DNA from: Actinostola sp. cb2023
Lineage: Eukaryota; Cnidaria; Anthozoa; Actiniaria; Actinostolidae
Assembly (NCBI GenBank): GCA_033675265.1
Contig: JAUJYZ010000015.1
Span: 1,112,501-1,176,500, forward strand
Reading direction: 5' to 3'
DNA: 64,000 nucleotides
Positions 1 through 10,814 of the stretch are shown piece after piece (position 1 is the stretch's first letter; each line of letters begins with the position of its first letter). A program made the translations under genes and the position numbers. Under the pieces are notes generated by a model. The model was not told the DNA's origin and searched no databases. It worked only from the letters and a program-made list of their open reading frames with translations.

Positions 1-112
1 AATAATAATTATCATAATTATTATTACTATTATTATTATTATTATTATTATATTATTATCATTATTATTACTATTATTATTATTATAATTATATTATTAT
101 TATTAATAAATA
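1..112. repeat. (ATT)n simple repeat, imperfect
   Basis: The window opens in an interrupted ATT/AAT trinucleotide tract. Similar tracts later in the window sit at the 3' ends of retroelements, so this may also be such a tail, but the adjoining sequence is too short to tell. Confidence 0.9.
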
Positions 113-140
113 GAACGTGAGAGTCAAACGAGTGCAAATT

Positions 141-267
141 GACCAATCTTTAAGAAATACATAAAATTGAACTTAGCCTCGCATTCAGGAGTAGTTTGTT
201 TTGTTATTCTAATTTTGTATATTGGAAGTGAGGCTAAGCTGAATTTCAAGTATTTTTAAGTTTGGTC
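141..267. mobile_element. short inverted-repeat element (MITE-like)
   Basis: The arms are about 42 bp and imperfect. The left arm starts GACCAATCTTTAAGAAATAC and the right arm is its approximate reverse complement ending TTTAAGTTTGGTC. Both contain the TTAGCCTC / GAGGCTAA motif. The loop is about 35 bp. No convincing target-site duplication is visible. Confidence 0.6.
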
Positions 268-271
268 AACT

Positions 272-1670
272 AAACGAGACATAATATTATCGAGAAATAA
301 ATCAATGCAGTAACTCTAGCAGCCATGCCGAAGGCATCTTCGTAGGACCTCCAGAATATATAGAATTGTATATTTACCAAGTTTCTACTGTATCAAAGAC
401 AAATGATGATAATTTTTTATATTTTACTAGTCAAATAGAAAAACGTTTCAGAAAACAGGATATATTTTAATTTTTACTATTTATTTTTAATTTTTACTAT
501 ATAGCATTTATTATTGTAATGTTAGTCATAGATGATGTGTTAGGGCTCCCATTGATAACATTAGTCAGCAGTTTAACGACGGAAGGATTTGAATACCCTG
601 ACGAGAATCAGTAAAGGTCATTATCAATCACATCGGTGATAATTTCAGTTATGGCAGCTTATATTACTCAGCGAGAAGCCAGTTTTGATTTCAACTTTTG
701 TTAGTCGTGTCGACTTGTATTTTAATTAATACCCAAACAGGTCGGCCATACCAGTGTACATCTACTGTTACCATAACAATTTCTAGGCAATCTATTCAGT
801 TGTTGGGATATTGTGGAGCTCTTCACCTTGGCAATGCCTGCCTGTGACTAAAGTACTTGCGGCCATTTATACCGTAATCTATTCAGTAATAACTGTCCGT
901 GAAATAAAAATACATGTAATATGTACTTTATGTCATGCGAGAACAGCACAACGACGCTATTCAGAAAAATAAATACTTGAAAAGTAAATAAAAAACATTG
1001 AATAAATTAACAAAAATGAAAGAAAAAAAAAAAAACGGAAATAGATTTGTTAGAGACACGAAGTGAAATTTATGCGATATTTTTTAATTACAATTTTGGT
1101 TTTAATTTTATATTGATATTTAATCGTTATTATTATTGGCGTCACGTCAGTCCACCGTTTTCTGGTCTAGCCTATGTAGTCTGTGCTTCAAGCAGTTAAC
1201 TATGTCTCTAGAAAACAGAGTAAAAGGACAAGCTTACTGTAAGAATATCACACAAATAAAACGCTTCTCTGCATTAATATATTAATGACGTTGAAGTGAT
1301 GTTACTCATCCACTTGAAAAACGACCCAAGAAGTCTCGAATCGCCGCAAGATGACTCGCTATTTCAAACCTAGAAAAGGTCTACAAACTACGCGAGTTTT
1401 GATCTGACTGTTCCAGAATACATACAGCGAACACAACGATCACTAGACATGTAAAATACTTACATTATTTAGATAAATTATTGGAGTATTTTTAACTCTG
1501 TGCTTTGCTTTATACACTGATGATTTACAGAAATGCACGGTATTTGTTCGATGCCGGTGTAAAAAAAAACGTCTCAAAAATCGCCTTTTTATTGTTGGTA
1601 AAACATATTAAAACATTGTAATAAGATTAAATTCAGTAAAGTAGCCTATTTTAAGGCACAACGCCTGGCT
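272..1670. other. no gene seen
   Basis: This is AT-rich sequence with short homopolymer runs. I see no coding-like frame, RNA gene or strong repeat structure in it. Confidence 0.6.
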
Positions 1671-1672
1671 AT

Positions 1673-1807
1673 TTATGCACTGGCGACATAATCTAACGGT
1701 TGAAAGCCGGGATACACTACATAGTATTGACCTACATTGGTCATGCAAGTCAGTTGGTAATACTCACCGAGCACACACAAGACAAGATACAGCAATCGTA
1801 GCGACAT
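1673..1807 (-). CDS. possible signal-peptide exon or tiny secreted peptide
   Basis: On the minus strand an ATG at 1807 opens a frame whose first 14 residues (MSLRLLYLVLCVLG) look like a signal peptide. Directly after residue 13 plus one base there is a good splice donor, GTGAGT (complement of 1762-1767). The coding piece could therefore be a 40-nt first exon (1768-1807) ending in phase 1, as is common for secreted and immunoglobulin-type genes. Read without splicing, the frame gives 44 residues and stops at 1673. No downstream exon was recognised at lower coordinates, so if this is a first exon the gene leaves the window. It may also be chance. Confidence 0.2.
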   Translation of the reverse strand: MSLRLLYLVLCVLGEYYQLTCMTNVGQYYVVYPGFQPLDYVASA

Positions 1808-2456
1808 CGTGTGGTATGAGTGAGTACAGCGTGTGAGACATGTTACTGTTTGTTGTGCTGTGTAATTATTCAAACTAACCTTGTTGACGACCATACACGT
1901 CAGGTCACGCCTCCGTACCTTGTAAACACCCCAGGGGGAGGGGGCGGGAGATAAAGGAGAGAAACGATGGGTTATAGACGCCACGGAAAGAGAGAGCAGG
2001 AGAGATAAAGACATCCAGAAAAGCAAAATTCCTTGACAGTCAATTCGATGTTGAAGTTTGTTTTTATAAATGTCTGTTTAAAAGATAACAATTCTGCACA
2101 CCCCTCCCCCTGAAAGTAAGTATATTGACGAACATTATGACTGACGTGACAAAACTGATTGATCTGATAATCGGCGCTGGTACGAAATGTTTTTCTCAGT
2201 TCAGATTGACTGCTATGTCGCTTAGTTTTCGATCGTGATTCTTAACCAAAGGTTATCTCGACGTTAACTAATGAGGTCATTGCCTACAGTACGTGTATTA
2301 CAGGCTATGTGTGCCTAGGTATGACGACAAGCAAGCAGTGTAGCGAAACTAAAACGTCAAGCCATTTACGTGTACATCAGTTTGGACAATAGTCACACCA
2401 ATCTCATGTCACGCATCGGTAAGAATAGCGTGACTTATACAGTATAGTTACAGGAA

Positions 2457-2763
2457 AATGACCTAAACCAGGTCAAGATTTGAATAACACTACAAAGACA
2501 TGTCCTTTGTAGAACGAGGCATATCTAACAATAGTTCCTATTGTTGTACAATAGTTCCTATTGTTGTACAATAGTTCCTATTGTTGTACAATAGTTCCTA
2601 TTGCTGGTTTGCAATACACGGCGGCCATCTTGGTTGAACTTCAACAAAAGATTGCTCATTAGTGTCTATTGTTTGTTCAACCAACATGGCCGCCGTGTCT
2701 TTATCTCTTGATTCTCAAGGGATTGATTGTTATTCAAATATTGACCTGGTTCAGGTCATTGCT
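2457..2763. mobile_element. inverted-repeat element with inner hairpin
   Basis: The outer arms (about 33 bp) read AATGACCTAAACCAGGTCAA on the left and are mirrored at 2728-2760. A second inverted pair lies inside at about 2618-2697 (CACGGCGGCCATCTTGGTTG against its complement). A fourfold tandem repeat sits in the left half. It is non-coding and MITE-like. Confidence 0.65.
2528..2604. repeat. 20-bp tandem repeat, about 4 copies
   Basis: The unit is CAATAGTTCCTATTGTTGTA, itself carrying the small palindrome CAATAG-TTC-CTATTG. It lies within the inverted-repeat element 2457-2763. Confidence 0.9.
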
Positions 2764-2872
2764 ATCTAGTGTTTTTCATGGTTACAGGTAACGTACGGTC
2801 ACGACACAAAACAAATAGACCCTACTCACTGCAATGGGCCCCAAGAAAAAGGCCACTCACTGCCACTCACAT

Positions 2873-2953
2873 TCTCGTACCCAGACCCTTCTCAGCTTTC
2901 TAGCGAAAAATCAATTTTTCGTTAGAAAGCTTAGAAGGATCTGGGTACGAGAT
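2873..2953. repeat. hairpin with TCTCGTACCCAGA ends
   Basis: This is an imperfect palindrome: TCTCGTACCCAGA on the left, TCTGGGTACGAGA on the right, and a centre with TTTCTAGCGAAAAAT mirrored. The same end motif recurs at about 5633-5648 (-) and 10677-10692 (+), so it is a dispersed foldback family. Confidence 0.65.
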
Positions 2954-3582
2954 GTGCCACTAGTACTTCATCCAGTGAAGACATTTGTATTTAAAGATTT
3001 ATCGTCCTATATCGTTTACGTTAGATTCAGTATATAAATTCTATATCAGTTACACTCGATTGCAGAAAGGTTGTAGTATACATTCAGTACAAATATCTAA
3101 TGAGATGCAAAATGTTAATCATGTTAAAATACAACTGTTAAGCACAAAATAGTGCTGAAAAGTATTGTTTTAGCGGCTTGCTGGATGCGATAAACATTGA
3201 GTTTTCTGGCATATTAGAAGAAACGAGACCTTGTAAGCAAGGTACACTCGTGCCCTGTTGTAATGTTGTAATAGTCCCTTTTCGTAAAACCGCTGTACTT
3301 ATTTACAATATACGCATTTGTACAGGGTTAGCCTCGAGTCAGTGTAAATTATTCACAAATATCAACAAGAACACGAAAAAATGTTGGCATAAAACAAACC
3401 AAAGTGAAGCTGGTTTCAGATTATTGGTTCTGGTGTCAGGTTTTTTTCCGGGGGGCTCGACGGCAATCAGCCTTTAATTCGCTCTATCTCTTGATAAACG
3501 TTTCGAAATACAATCAGATTTTTGCAGTCCGAGTCACGTTCAACAAGGTTCACGTTACAGCGTGCGATTTTGAGATTCTGCT

Positions 3583-3694
3583 CAAATTAAAGAACCTGTA
3601 TCGGTTTTTATGTAGTACTTTTAACTGCAAAGTCCATACAACTTGAAGTATCTCGACTGTACTACATAAAAAACAATATGGGTTCTTTAATTTG
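3583..3694. mobile_element. MITE hairpin
   Basis: The arms are CAAATTAAAGAACC and GGTTCTTTAATTTG, continuing inward as TTTTTATGTAGTA and TACTACATAAAAA. About 30 bp of loop separates them. It is non-coding. Confidence 0.65.
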
Positions 3695-4497
3695 CATCTC
3701 ATTACTCGGGCCCTTCCGAAGGAAGCCCGAGTTATAAAATGCGCTTTCTTTTATATTTTTCTTCGTAGTAAACAGAATGCGAAGTATGTGATCGTATCGG
3801 TTCAAAAAATGCGAAGTATGTGATCGTATCGAGTTCCAAGATTACTCAGCAGATAAGAAAGCAAGCTACACTCTGTCCCAAAATATATGCGGCCGGGTTC
3901 CCATCGAGCGATTACTTGAAGCATCCTGGATATATTCGAATTCGAATTTCGACAGCAAATGAAATCCGAAATGAAAACTAAAACAGCCAAATAATAACGG
4001 AGAGCTTGGACTGAATGAAATTCCTAGTTCTGAATGGACTTTACGATGAGCCTGCAGCGTGAAAAGCGTATAAATGGTAAACGAACACTGTCGTCACCGC
4101 CAGCATTTTTAATCAAGCCGTGAAGCGTGTTGTGTGACATAACGTATAATGCAGAAGAGAAATGATGTTGTATGGCGAAGGCGAGCCTTCGATCACTTCC
4201 TTTTAAACACGATCATATAATCATTGTTTTACATGAGCAAAGTCGGGATCAGTGCTTGCTGCATGACTGCCGTCACGCCGTGGTTTCAAAAACCCGTTTT
4301 TAAAAAGGTATCCGACAATAAAATGAAACACATTTCTGATAAATATATTGATAGATATAATCAAGAGCTTAATATAGTGACGGGGTATTCTAAAATTGCT
4401 CCCGTCACATCATAGTCTGAATCGACTGGATGTTTAAAAAATACGAAGTTCGGGAATGATTTTTGAGTCCTTTTATTTGACCGACTTTCCTCTGCGA

Positions 4498-4702
4498 CAA
4501 CGAAGAAATCAAAAACGTTATCAGAACCATCTGTCCATGAATATGAACCTCAACTGGACGTTCCAAGTACGTCCTATGGATGTACGATTCGGAATCTTTA
4601 TCTATGCTCACCGACACATATACAGTAAACATAGTCTCCCTCGTCACGCAACTGTCAGTCATTGTCAGGTCCCTCGTCACGCAACTGACATTGTCCTTGT
4701 CA
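4498..4702 (+). repeat. dispersed repeat, copy 1
   Basis: The segment from GTTATCAGAACCATCTG to CGTCACGCAACTGACA is repeated in reverse orientation at 8221-8352. In this copy a stretch with CCTCGTCACGCAACTG is duplicated in tandem. Both copies run into a short palindrome of type GCTCATTGAGC. Confidence 0.65.
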
Positions 4703-4803
4703 TAATGCCCGAGTGTACGCTCATTGAGCGTCTTGTTAGATATCTTGCATCTCATTAGATATTTGTATAAATGTATACTACAACCTTTCTGCAATCGAGT
4801 GTA

Positions 4804-5640
4804 TATATTTTAGGTTGTCAGTTCAGTGATAAGAAATGTGTATAAAGCAAAATAAAGTCAAGTTTTATCACTCGTCAGAAATCCACATGTGTATCGCCAA
4901 TTTGAAGCACAGGAAGCCCAAACACATAAGTGAACTTATCTCATGTCATTATCATTTGCTGAAATGTAGAATAGTTCAAATCCAGTACGTAGAATATTCA
5001 AATAAGTGGGGTTTTGCGGCAGGCCCTCCCTCCTCCCCTCTTCCCCAATCCCCCTCCCTTTTTCCCTTTTTCCCCAGTCCCTTCCCCTCGCCTTTTCCCT
5101 TCGGACTCAGAGGGCCGCTACGCAGGCTAAGTCTAAACCGAAAGGCACTAGGTTTTTGGTTTGTCAGGATGGATTTCCTACGTATTGGCACCAGGTCGAC
5201 AAAGGAATGTCTTTATAGTCGTCAGTTTTGTGCGTCAATGGTTTACTTGTTTATATAGTACGTCAATTTCATCCCGTAAAGTATTCATCGTAATCAGTTA
5301 TGTAAGCGAATCTTTGCTTTGAATAAACCAGTTCTGTCCTAGCCTTCGTCCTGTGTCAAGTTGTCTTTGAGTTCGATACTCTCGCCGCGTATCGTGTCCT
5401 CCGGTCTATCCAAACGGACCTTGATCCACCTCAGGTCACATGAATTCTCTTTATTTTCAATTTTAGTCAGAAGAAGATATCAGTAAGCATGGCAATCTGT
5501 TTGTTTTGAAGGAGTATCAATTCATTTCCGGTTTCTTTCTTTGTATTCCTAAGAACCAATCACAAAGCATGAAATATTGGAGTTTTCCAGAGCCAAGTTC
5601 TTTCGTCGAGCATGCGCAGTAAGAAATAACGGCTCTGGGT
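4804..5640. other. no gene seen
   Basis: Contains a pyrimidine-rich stretch (5028-5100, mostly C and T). Reading frames across it have biased composition and no recognisable domain. Nothing supports a gene. Confidence 0.5.
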
Positions 5641-5644
5641 ACGA

Positions 5645-5830
5645 GAATGTGAGTCCAAGTTTAAACACGAGGGCGCACTATAAAAGGGCATCGCTCCGCC
5701 CACAATTTTTTGAATAATAATGAGTTTCAATATGTCGGACAATGGTTGAACATGGCTGAACAACGGGGTGAAATAATTTTCTTAATAAAGTCACATTTCA
5801 ACAGCAAAGTTAATGAAGAAATTGTAAATT
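5645..5830 (+). promoter_or_regulatory. repeat carrying a consensus TATA box, copy 1
   Basis: This copy contains CTATAAAAGGGCA at about 5679-5691, followed by CCGCCCAC and a short ATG-containing stretch. A near-identical segment lies in reverse orientation at about 10815-10989, and a shorter part (AAGTCACATTTCAACAGCAA) recurs at about 41253. The TATA box and GC-rich motif suggest a promoter moved with a transposon end. Activity is inferred only. Confidence 0.45.
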
Positions 5831-5936
5831 TACGTCTAAAACAGTTATAATAGACGGACGTGTCAATATTTTTCGTATTCGGTAGTTATCTATACGATTT
5901 TCATTCGCACCTTCGTCTATTATAACTGTTTTAGAC
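5826..5936. repeat. interrupted palindrome, target of a transposon insertion
   Basis: The arms GTCTAAAACAGTTATAATAGAC and its complement face each other here. The outermost part of the right arm (GTTTTAGACGTAAA) lies at 8067-8080, on the far side of the element 5937-8066. The original palindrome was split by that insertion. A related core (GACGGACGTGTCAATATT) occurs again at about 41785. Confidence 0.7.
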
Positions 5937-6253
5937 CAGAGGAGGTTGGTCACTTGTCACGTGCTAATTTCAACCAATCATAGCTCTTCAATTTCGTCTC
6001 TCTTTGAACAGCACAAAGTTCCATGTTTTGGTTTTTCCCGCTCACAAAAGTGTTGAAAAAATCAGAAAAAAATAAAATGTTCACCTAATAAATCATCACA
6101 ACAATTCTAGGACTATTGTCAGTCATGATGAATCGTGCATGAAAAGGGTCAGTAATATTTTCAACTATTTTTATCGTGGATATTGACAGTAATGTTAATA
6201 TGAGTCTAAATTAGTAATGGGACAAATATTTGGGACAGGATGTCTTGCTATAA

Positions 6254-6941
6254 CACAGGGAGCCCAAGCATAAATTCAGTAAAAAAATAAAATTCGAAAT
6301 AAAGTATTTTTTTCCGCTATACACCTTTGTTGTCTGTTAACTTAACCTGCCTGGTGATTTTTTTTCAGAATTTTTTTTTTTCTCGGACCAGTAAATGTTC
6401 TATAATGTAATACTCAAAATCCTTTACTTTTCCTTGCCTTTTTATACGATGTTGACAGCCGAGCAGGAATCGGTTTGTCAGGTCAACAGCCACGCTCGTC
6501 CTCCCCGTAGCGTCTTTTATTGTCCTCGGTTCCAGGGCCGGCTGCGCCAACGGCACGGATTCGCCTCGGTACGTATTAGTTTTGAAAGTAGTTTCGAATT
6601 CGCTGGCGATTTATTTCCCAACTAATCTGAAATTCGCTCTTCAATGGGTACGAGATAGAAGAATAGGTATCTGATTATATGTTGTGGGAGTTTGCAGCCG
6701 ATAAGTTGAGTATTTATAGCAAAAAAAATCGTATTTCCCCGAGCTGTTTGGGCATTTCGAATCGATAATCGAAGTGGAGTGTCCACCCTTTTCATTTTTC
6801 CTTACTTGTCCGAGAAAAAAAAAATTCTGAAAAAAAATCACCAGGCAGGTTAAGTTAACAGACAACAAAGGTGTATAGCGGAAAAAAATTCTTTATTTCG
6901 AATTTTATTCTTTTACTGAATTTATGCTTGGGCTCCCTGTG
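6254..6941. mobile_element. 688-bp MITE with CACAGGGAGCCC ends, nested
   Basis: The inverted termini of about 140 bp begin CACAGGGAGCCCAAGC. The flanks repeat GCTATAA exactly (6247-6253 and 6942-6948), a 7-bp duplication. The interior has no coding frame. It sits inside the element 5937-8066. Fragments with the same end motif occur near 23288, 20531 and 11500. Confidence 0.75.
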
Positions 6942-7207
6942 GCTATAATAGTGAGTAATGGATGGGATAGGCTCGAACAGGATAGGAGTGGCATATACCT
7001 AGATAACATTGACATTCCTACACTCACACATAAGCATATAAGTAGAGCCATCTTAATAGAATAGAATCATAGCATTATTTGGCAGCATTTACATTGTAAG
7101 CAATAACGAGCATTAGCAATCGCAATTTTACCCACCCACCCACACCATTCAAGAGGCAGTCATGATTGAATATATATTGTAATTTATAAAAAGTATTGTT
7201 TTATATA

Positions 7208-7365
7208 CACCTAATTTCAAAAACGTTGTCCAATAATAATCAAAAAAGCCAAATAGGATTTCATTAAAAGACAAAAGAAGTGCACTCAAGCTGAACTGTT
7301 TCTTTTGTCTTCAGTTTGAATGAATTCGTATTTGGCTATTTGGACAACGTTTTTGAAATTAGGTG
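7208..7365. mobile_element. 158-bp Tc1/mariner-type MITE with TA TSD, nested
   Basis: The termini CACCTAATTTCAAAAACG are mirrored at the right end, and each side is flanked by TA (7206-7207 and 7366-7367). It resembles the two MITEs at 21908-22452 and 21923-22178, which also begin CASCTATT and use TA. It is inserted in the element 5937-8066. Confidence 0.7.
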
Positions 7366-8220
7366 TATATCTGTTGCCAGTTCAACTCTTTCGTGTATAA
7401 TTTTAAAAACAAAAAATATATATTATAAACGCTTTTCACTTTATAATTTCCCATCTAAATAGAAAGAACAGATACTGGGCAAGCATTTACATTCGCCGAT
7501 CCCCCTCGATCCCGCAATAGTTTCGGAGATATATTAATATATACAGAGATTTTAAAATTGGAGATTTTACGGGTCAGTAACCAAAATGGCGTCACGTTCG
7601 GATCGTCTCGACAAACTTCAGTGATATATTGCTTTTCAGTATCCTAGAAAAATCGATGTATTACAATATGTGTCTGGCAGGTATGAAGGAGTAATTATGT
7701 AGCACATTGATGTGTCTAACTATCAAGTTTGATATTTAAAAATCCTCGAAGCGATCCCATGTGTAGTCTCCTTCGCAGCCGTTCATAGAGGTCACGCAGT
7801 CACACAACGCTTCGCCCGTGGAGCCGAAGCCTCAAAAGCAAAAGCCTGAAAAGCGATGTTCAACATCTAAAAAAGTCTTGTTTCAGTCTGAGTAAAAACC
7901 AAAATACATCTGAGTTCACTTATTGTTCTTCGAGAGCGTTCATAGTCACTATAATTGAGTTTGGAGTACCTCCGTGAGCTCCTGTCTTCACGACGGTTTG
8001 ACATCAACTGAATAATTTCAAATTTTACCCATGATTCTCCGCGGGGGTAGTGACCAACCTCCTCTGGTTTTAGACGTAAAACAAGACGCTCTAGTGCGTG
8101 AAGTCGGGCTATTAACGTTTTTAACGATGATCAGTACTGTAAAGTTCCGAAAGTTCCGCAGACTAGTCTATAGCTCGGAATACTGAATATTGGTCCACAG
8201 GCTGTCAATACCAATCGTTA

Positions 8221-8352
8221 TGACAATGACAGTTGCGTGACGAGGGAGACTATTTGTCGGTGATCATAGATAAACATCTCGAATCAGTACGTACTCGGTA
8301 CGTCTTGAGGTTGCATAGGTCAGATGGTTCTGATAACGCCCATCGTTTGTTT
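8221..8352 (-). repeat. dispersed repeat, copy 2
   Basis: Reverse-orientation counterpart of 4498-4702, sharing the CGTCACGCAACTG and CAGATGGTTCTGATAACG motifs with substitutions between the copies. Confidence 0.6.
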
Positions 8353-8538
8353 TTGAATTGTACCAGGGCACGAGTGAACGCTCAATGAGCGTCTTGTCTT
8401 GAATAATGCGCCAAAATGTTAAGTTTCGTGAGATATATCATGTAGTCAAATATCGATTTATTTGTCCGCTCCAAACACAATGAATGGAATTTATTTCCGG
8501 GTCACGGGGAAACCCCTTCATGACGTATCGGAGGGACC

Positions 8539-8548
8539 CATATAAGGA
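8539..8548 (+). promoter_or_regulatory. possible TATA box
   Basis: CATATAAGGA lies about 80 bp upstream of the ATG at 8622 and could serve as a core promoter for that ORF. A pyrimidine tract ending in TTTTCAG at about 8603-8610 is the competing reading: a splice acceptor, with the ORF as a terminal exon. Confidence 0.25.
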
Positions 8549-8621
8549 CGATTTCTGACTTACTTTCTATTCTAGGATTGCTGCAACTTTCTCGTTATCT
8601 CATTTTCAGGCCAATTCAGCA

Positions 8622-9149
8622 ATGAATAGTTACATCACATTAGGCTTGGTCATAGCTCTCCTGCTTTGCCAAGTACTTGTACTCCTTGTAGTCTTGGTTA
8701 TAATCATACAAAATCGTGCTCTTAAGAAAGTCTTTGAAGCCAACCAAGCGCCAATTCACTTAGCGGCAGTACGCAGATCTACCGACGTCAAATACAGCAA
8801 TGAGTACATCGAAGGTAAAAGAGATTCTAGCATGCTTGTGCGATCCTACACCAATGAGAGTGTTGTATGGGTACCGTCACCCTCACCAAAACGACGATCT
8901 CAAAGACTAAACGACGATGAACTCAATACAATTCACATAGAAGATCCCGCGCAGGAGAACATTGTCGGCATTGAAGAAGATGAGATCTATGAGAACCAAG
9001 TGATAGATATGGCAATAAGAAGTACAACAGAGGATATGCATAATGTCACTGACAATGCACAGTATACAACCCAAGGACTTGTAGACACTCAAAGGAGCAC
9101 AATAGCTTATGAAAGTGAAGACACTGGTGAGGTTACGACAAGTCTATGA
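8622..9149 (+). CDS. single-pass membrane protein with Tyr-x-Asn tail
   Basis: This 175-residue frame begins with a very hydrophobic helix (about residues 5-29) followed by NRALKK, a typical stop-transfer. The remaining 145 residues are hydrophilic and acidic, so they are probably cytoplasmic. The tail has three tyrosines followed by x-Asn (Y58-S-N-E, Y76-T-N-E, Y123-E-N-Q), the last in an acidic context. Phosphorylated Y-x-N is the known docking motif for Grb2-type SH2 domains. The last residues TSL fit a class I PDZ ligand. No ectodomain is encoded here. An acceptor-like TTTTCAG lies 12 bases upstream and the frame stays open to it, so this may be the last exon of a receptor whose ectodomain exons were not found. 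No family was recognised. Confidence 0.5.
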   Translation: MNSYITLGLVIALLLCQVLVLLVVLVIIIQNRALKKVFEANQAPIHLAAVRRSTDVKYSNEYIEGKRDSSMLVRSYTNESVVWVPSPSPKRRSQRLNDDELNTIHIEDPAQENIVGIEEDEIYENQVIDMAIRSTTEDMHNVTDNAQYTTQGLVDTQRSTIAYESEDTGEVTTSL

Positions 9150-10215
9150 GAACTACTTACAATGAGTAAGCATATATCAAACAGACCACCAAAGTGTAAT
9201 AATAATAATATTTTTTTTCCATCAAATACCAAACTAGGTACATAGGATAAAGTAATTACAAGTTCATCAAAACGTACAGTAACATAAACTACAGAATATA
9301 TAACTATAATATAATGAAAGAATATCATAACAATATTTTGCTATTATTTTCATGATAGAATTGTCAACTGCAAAATTTCAACTGCAAAGATTCTAACTTA
9401 TTTACTACACTGAAAAATGTATTTTTTAAAATGTCAAAGGAAGACATTTTTCCCAATAGGTTCACGCCCCAGAATTCACAACCATATAATAGAACTGGAA
9501 CTACTACTGAAGAAAATAATCTTAGTAATACATTTATAGGTATATTCTCTGCATTTGAGAGTTTTTAAACTCGCAAATGCTTTCTTAAAACTGAGAGGCT
9601 GTCTCTGTAAGATTCGACCACCCGATTCGAGTTCAAAATTAGAATTTCTTCATATTTCTGTCATAAGTTAGGGTACATTTGTACATTACTAAAATGCATT
9701 TCGATTTTGCTAAATAATTTTTTTTCGAGAGAATTTTCACATTTTGCTTGTGCATGTGTCGGAAGCCGTTTTCGCTCTTAGCGCTTTGTGAAAATACGTC
9801 CATTTGAAAGTGTTGCAACGCAATGAAAAACTCCACAATCGCGTTATTTTTTGCACATAGAGCAAGAACAACATCTCCTAAACTATAGGCCGTGACTTTG
9901 AAACTTGTCCAAATTATGTATTACATGTCATTAAACTTTGTTTTAGATACCCATCTTCGATCTCTTTGTCGCAGAGTGATTAAACAATATTTGTTGAAGT
10001 GTAAATATGGGTTTACCTCGACGGTTATCGGTCGGCTGAAAACCTTACAACTGCATTTCTCTTCACCGCCGGCTGCGTGTATCAACTCACTTCGATTCGT
10101 TTTAAGTTCTAAAGATCTCTAAACCCTTTGCAGTACTGGTACTGGATTCATAAAACCATATCTCTATGAACTAGACTAACGCATCAAACAAGTAGCAAGG
10201 TAATTCATTTAGGCA
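9150..10215. other. no gene seen
   Basis: AT-rich sequence downstream of the membrane-protein ORF. No AATAAA lies close behind the stop codon, and I found no repeat or RNA gene. Confidence 0.5.
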
Positions 10216-10584
10216 CTATGGTTTAGAATGATCATAAAGTATTGTATATGTACAATAATCAAATCTCCCAGCACAAGAATATATAGCTTTCACTAGAATA
10301 TCACAATCATCAAGAGTATTTACCATGTCAGTTCTACTGAATACAGTGAAATTCCATACACAGGACGTGACGAGATAAACGATCGCTTCTACAAAAAATA
10401 TACTGATTGTACAAACAAAATCTAACTGTATTTTACTAGCATTTAATACAATAAAACAACACAAAAGAATGACGAGATTTACTGTGAGGACTGTAAGAGC
10501 CACATGTGCTGAATAAGTACTTTTCCAGTTGCTTCGTGGACGATCATCTTTCGCTTCATTCAACATGACGACATTCAAGGTCAT
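10216..10584 (-). CDS. hypothetical two-helix membrane protein
   Basis: The minus-strand frame gives 122 residues from the ATG at 10584 (the frame is also open a little upstream). After a polar N-terminus with a basic patch (DDRPRSNWKS) there are two hydrophobic segments, about residues 28-48 and 55-75, separated by a short polar turn. The C-terminal 45 residues contain four cysteines. No signal peptide and no known domain were recognised. The frame is isolated and may be one exon of a larger gene or a chance ORF; base composition does not decide. Confidence 0.33.
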   Translation of the reverse strand: MTLNVVMLNEAKDDRPRSNWKSTYSAHVALTVLTVNLVILLCCFIVLNASKIQLDFVCTISIFFVEAIVYLVTSCVWNFTVFSRTDMVNTLDDCDILVKAIYSCAGRFDYCTYTILYDHSKP

Positions 10585-10814
10585 CAAGATCAGTCTTGCT
10601 CTTGCTTTTCTTGCAATCAGAGTTCGTAATCAAGTCAATAGTCATTGTTTATCGATGTCTCGTGTTCAAGCTTAGCATTCTCGTACCCAGAGCTCCTCGC
10701 GGTCGGCACAAGGCGCATGCGCTGTAGAACCCAATATGCGTTCTGGGGTCAAAAAATACGAAGAAGAAGAAGAACGCTCTGTATTTTTAGAGTCGGGTCT
10801 TCCACAGGAAGCCC

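Larger units (their letters stand above)
3051..4803. mobile_element. 1.75 kb segment bounded by ~58-bp inverted repeats
   Basis: The left arm at 3051-3110 (ACACTCGATTGCAGAAAGG and onward to ATGAGATGCAA) is mirrored at 4746-4803. No transposase frame is recognisable inside. The interior holds a MITE (3583-3694) and part of a dispersed repeat (4498-4702). A target-site duplication could not be defined. Confidence 0.55.
5937..8066. mobile_element. 2.1 kb DNA transposon with 9-bp TSD
   Basis: The ends are CAGAGGAGGTTGGTCAC and its inverted complement GTGACCAACCTCCTCTG. The flanks carry a perfect 9-bp duplication, GTTTTAGAC, at 5928-5936 and 8067-8075. A second family member, 27992-28946, shares both ends and about 520 bp of the right half in opposite orientation. 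No transposase is visible, so it is non-autonomous. Two other MITEs are nested inside (6254-6941 and 7208-7365). A 9-bp duplication is typical of Mutator-like elements and also seen in Merlin, so the superfamily is left open. Confidence 0.8.
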
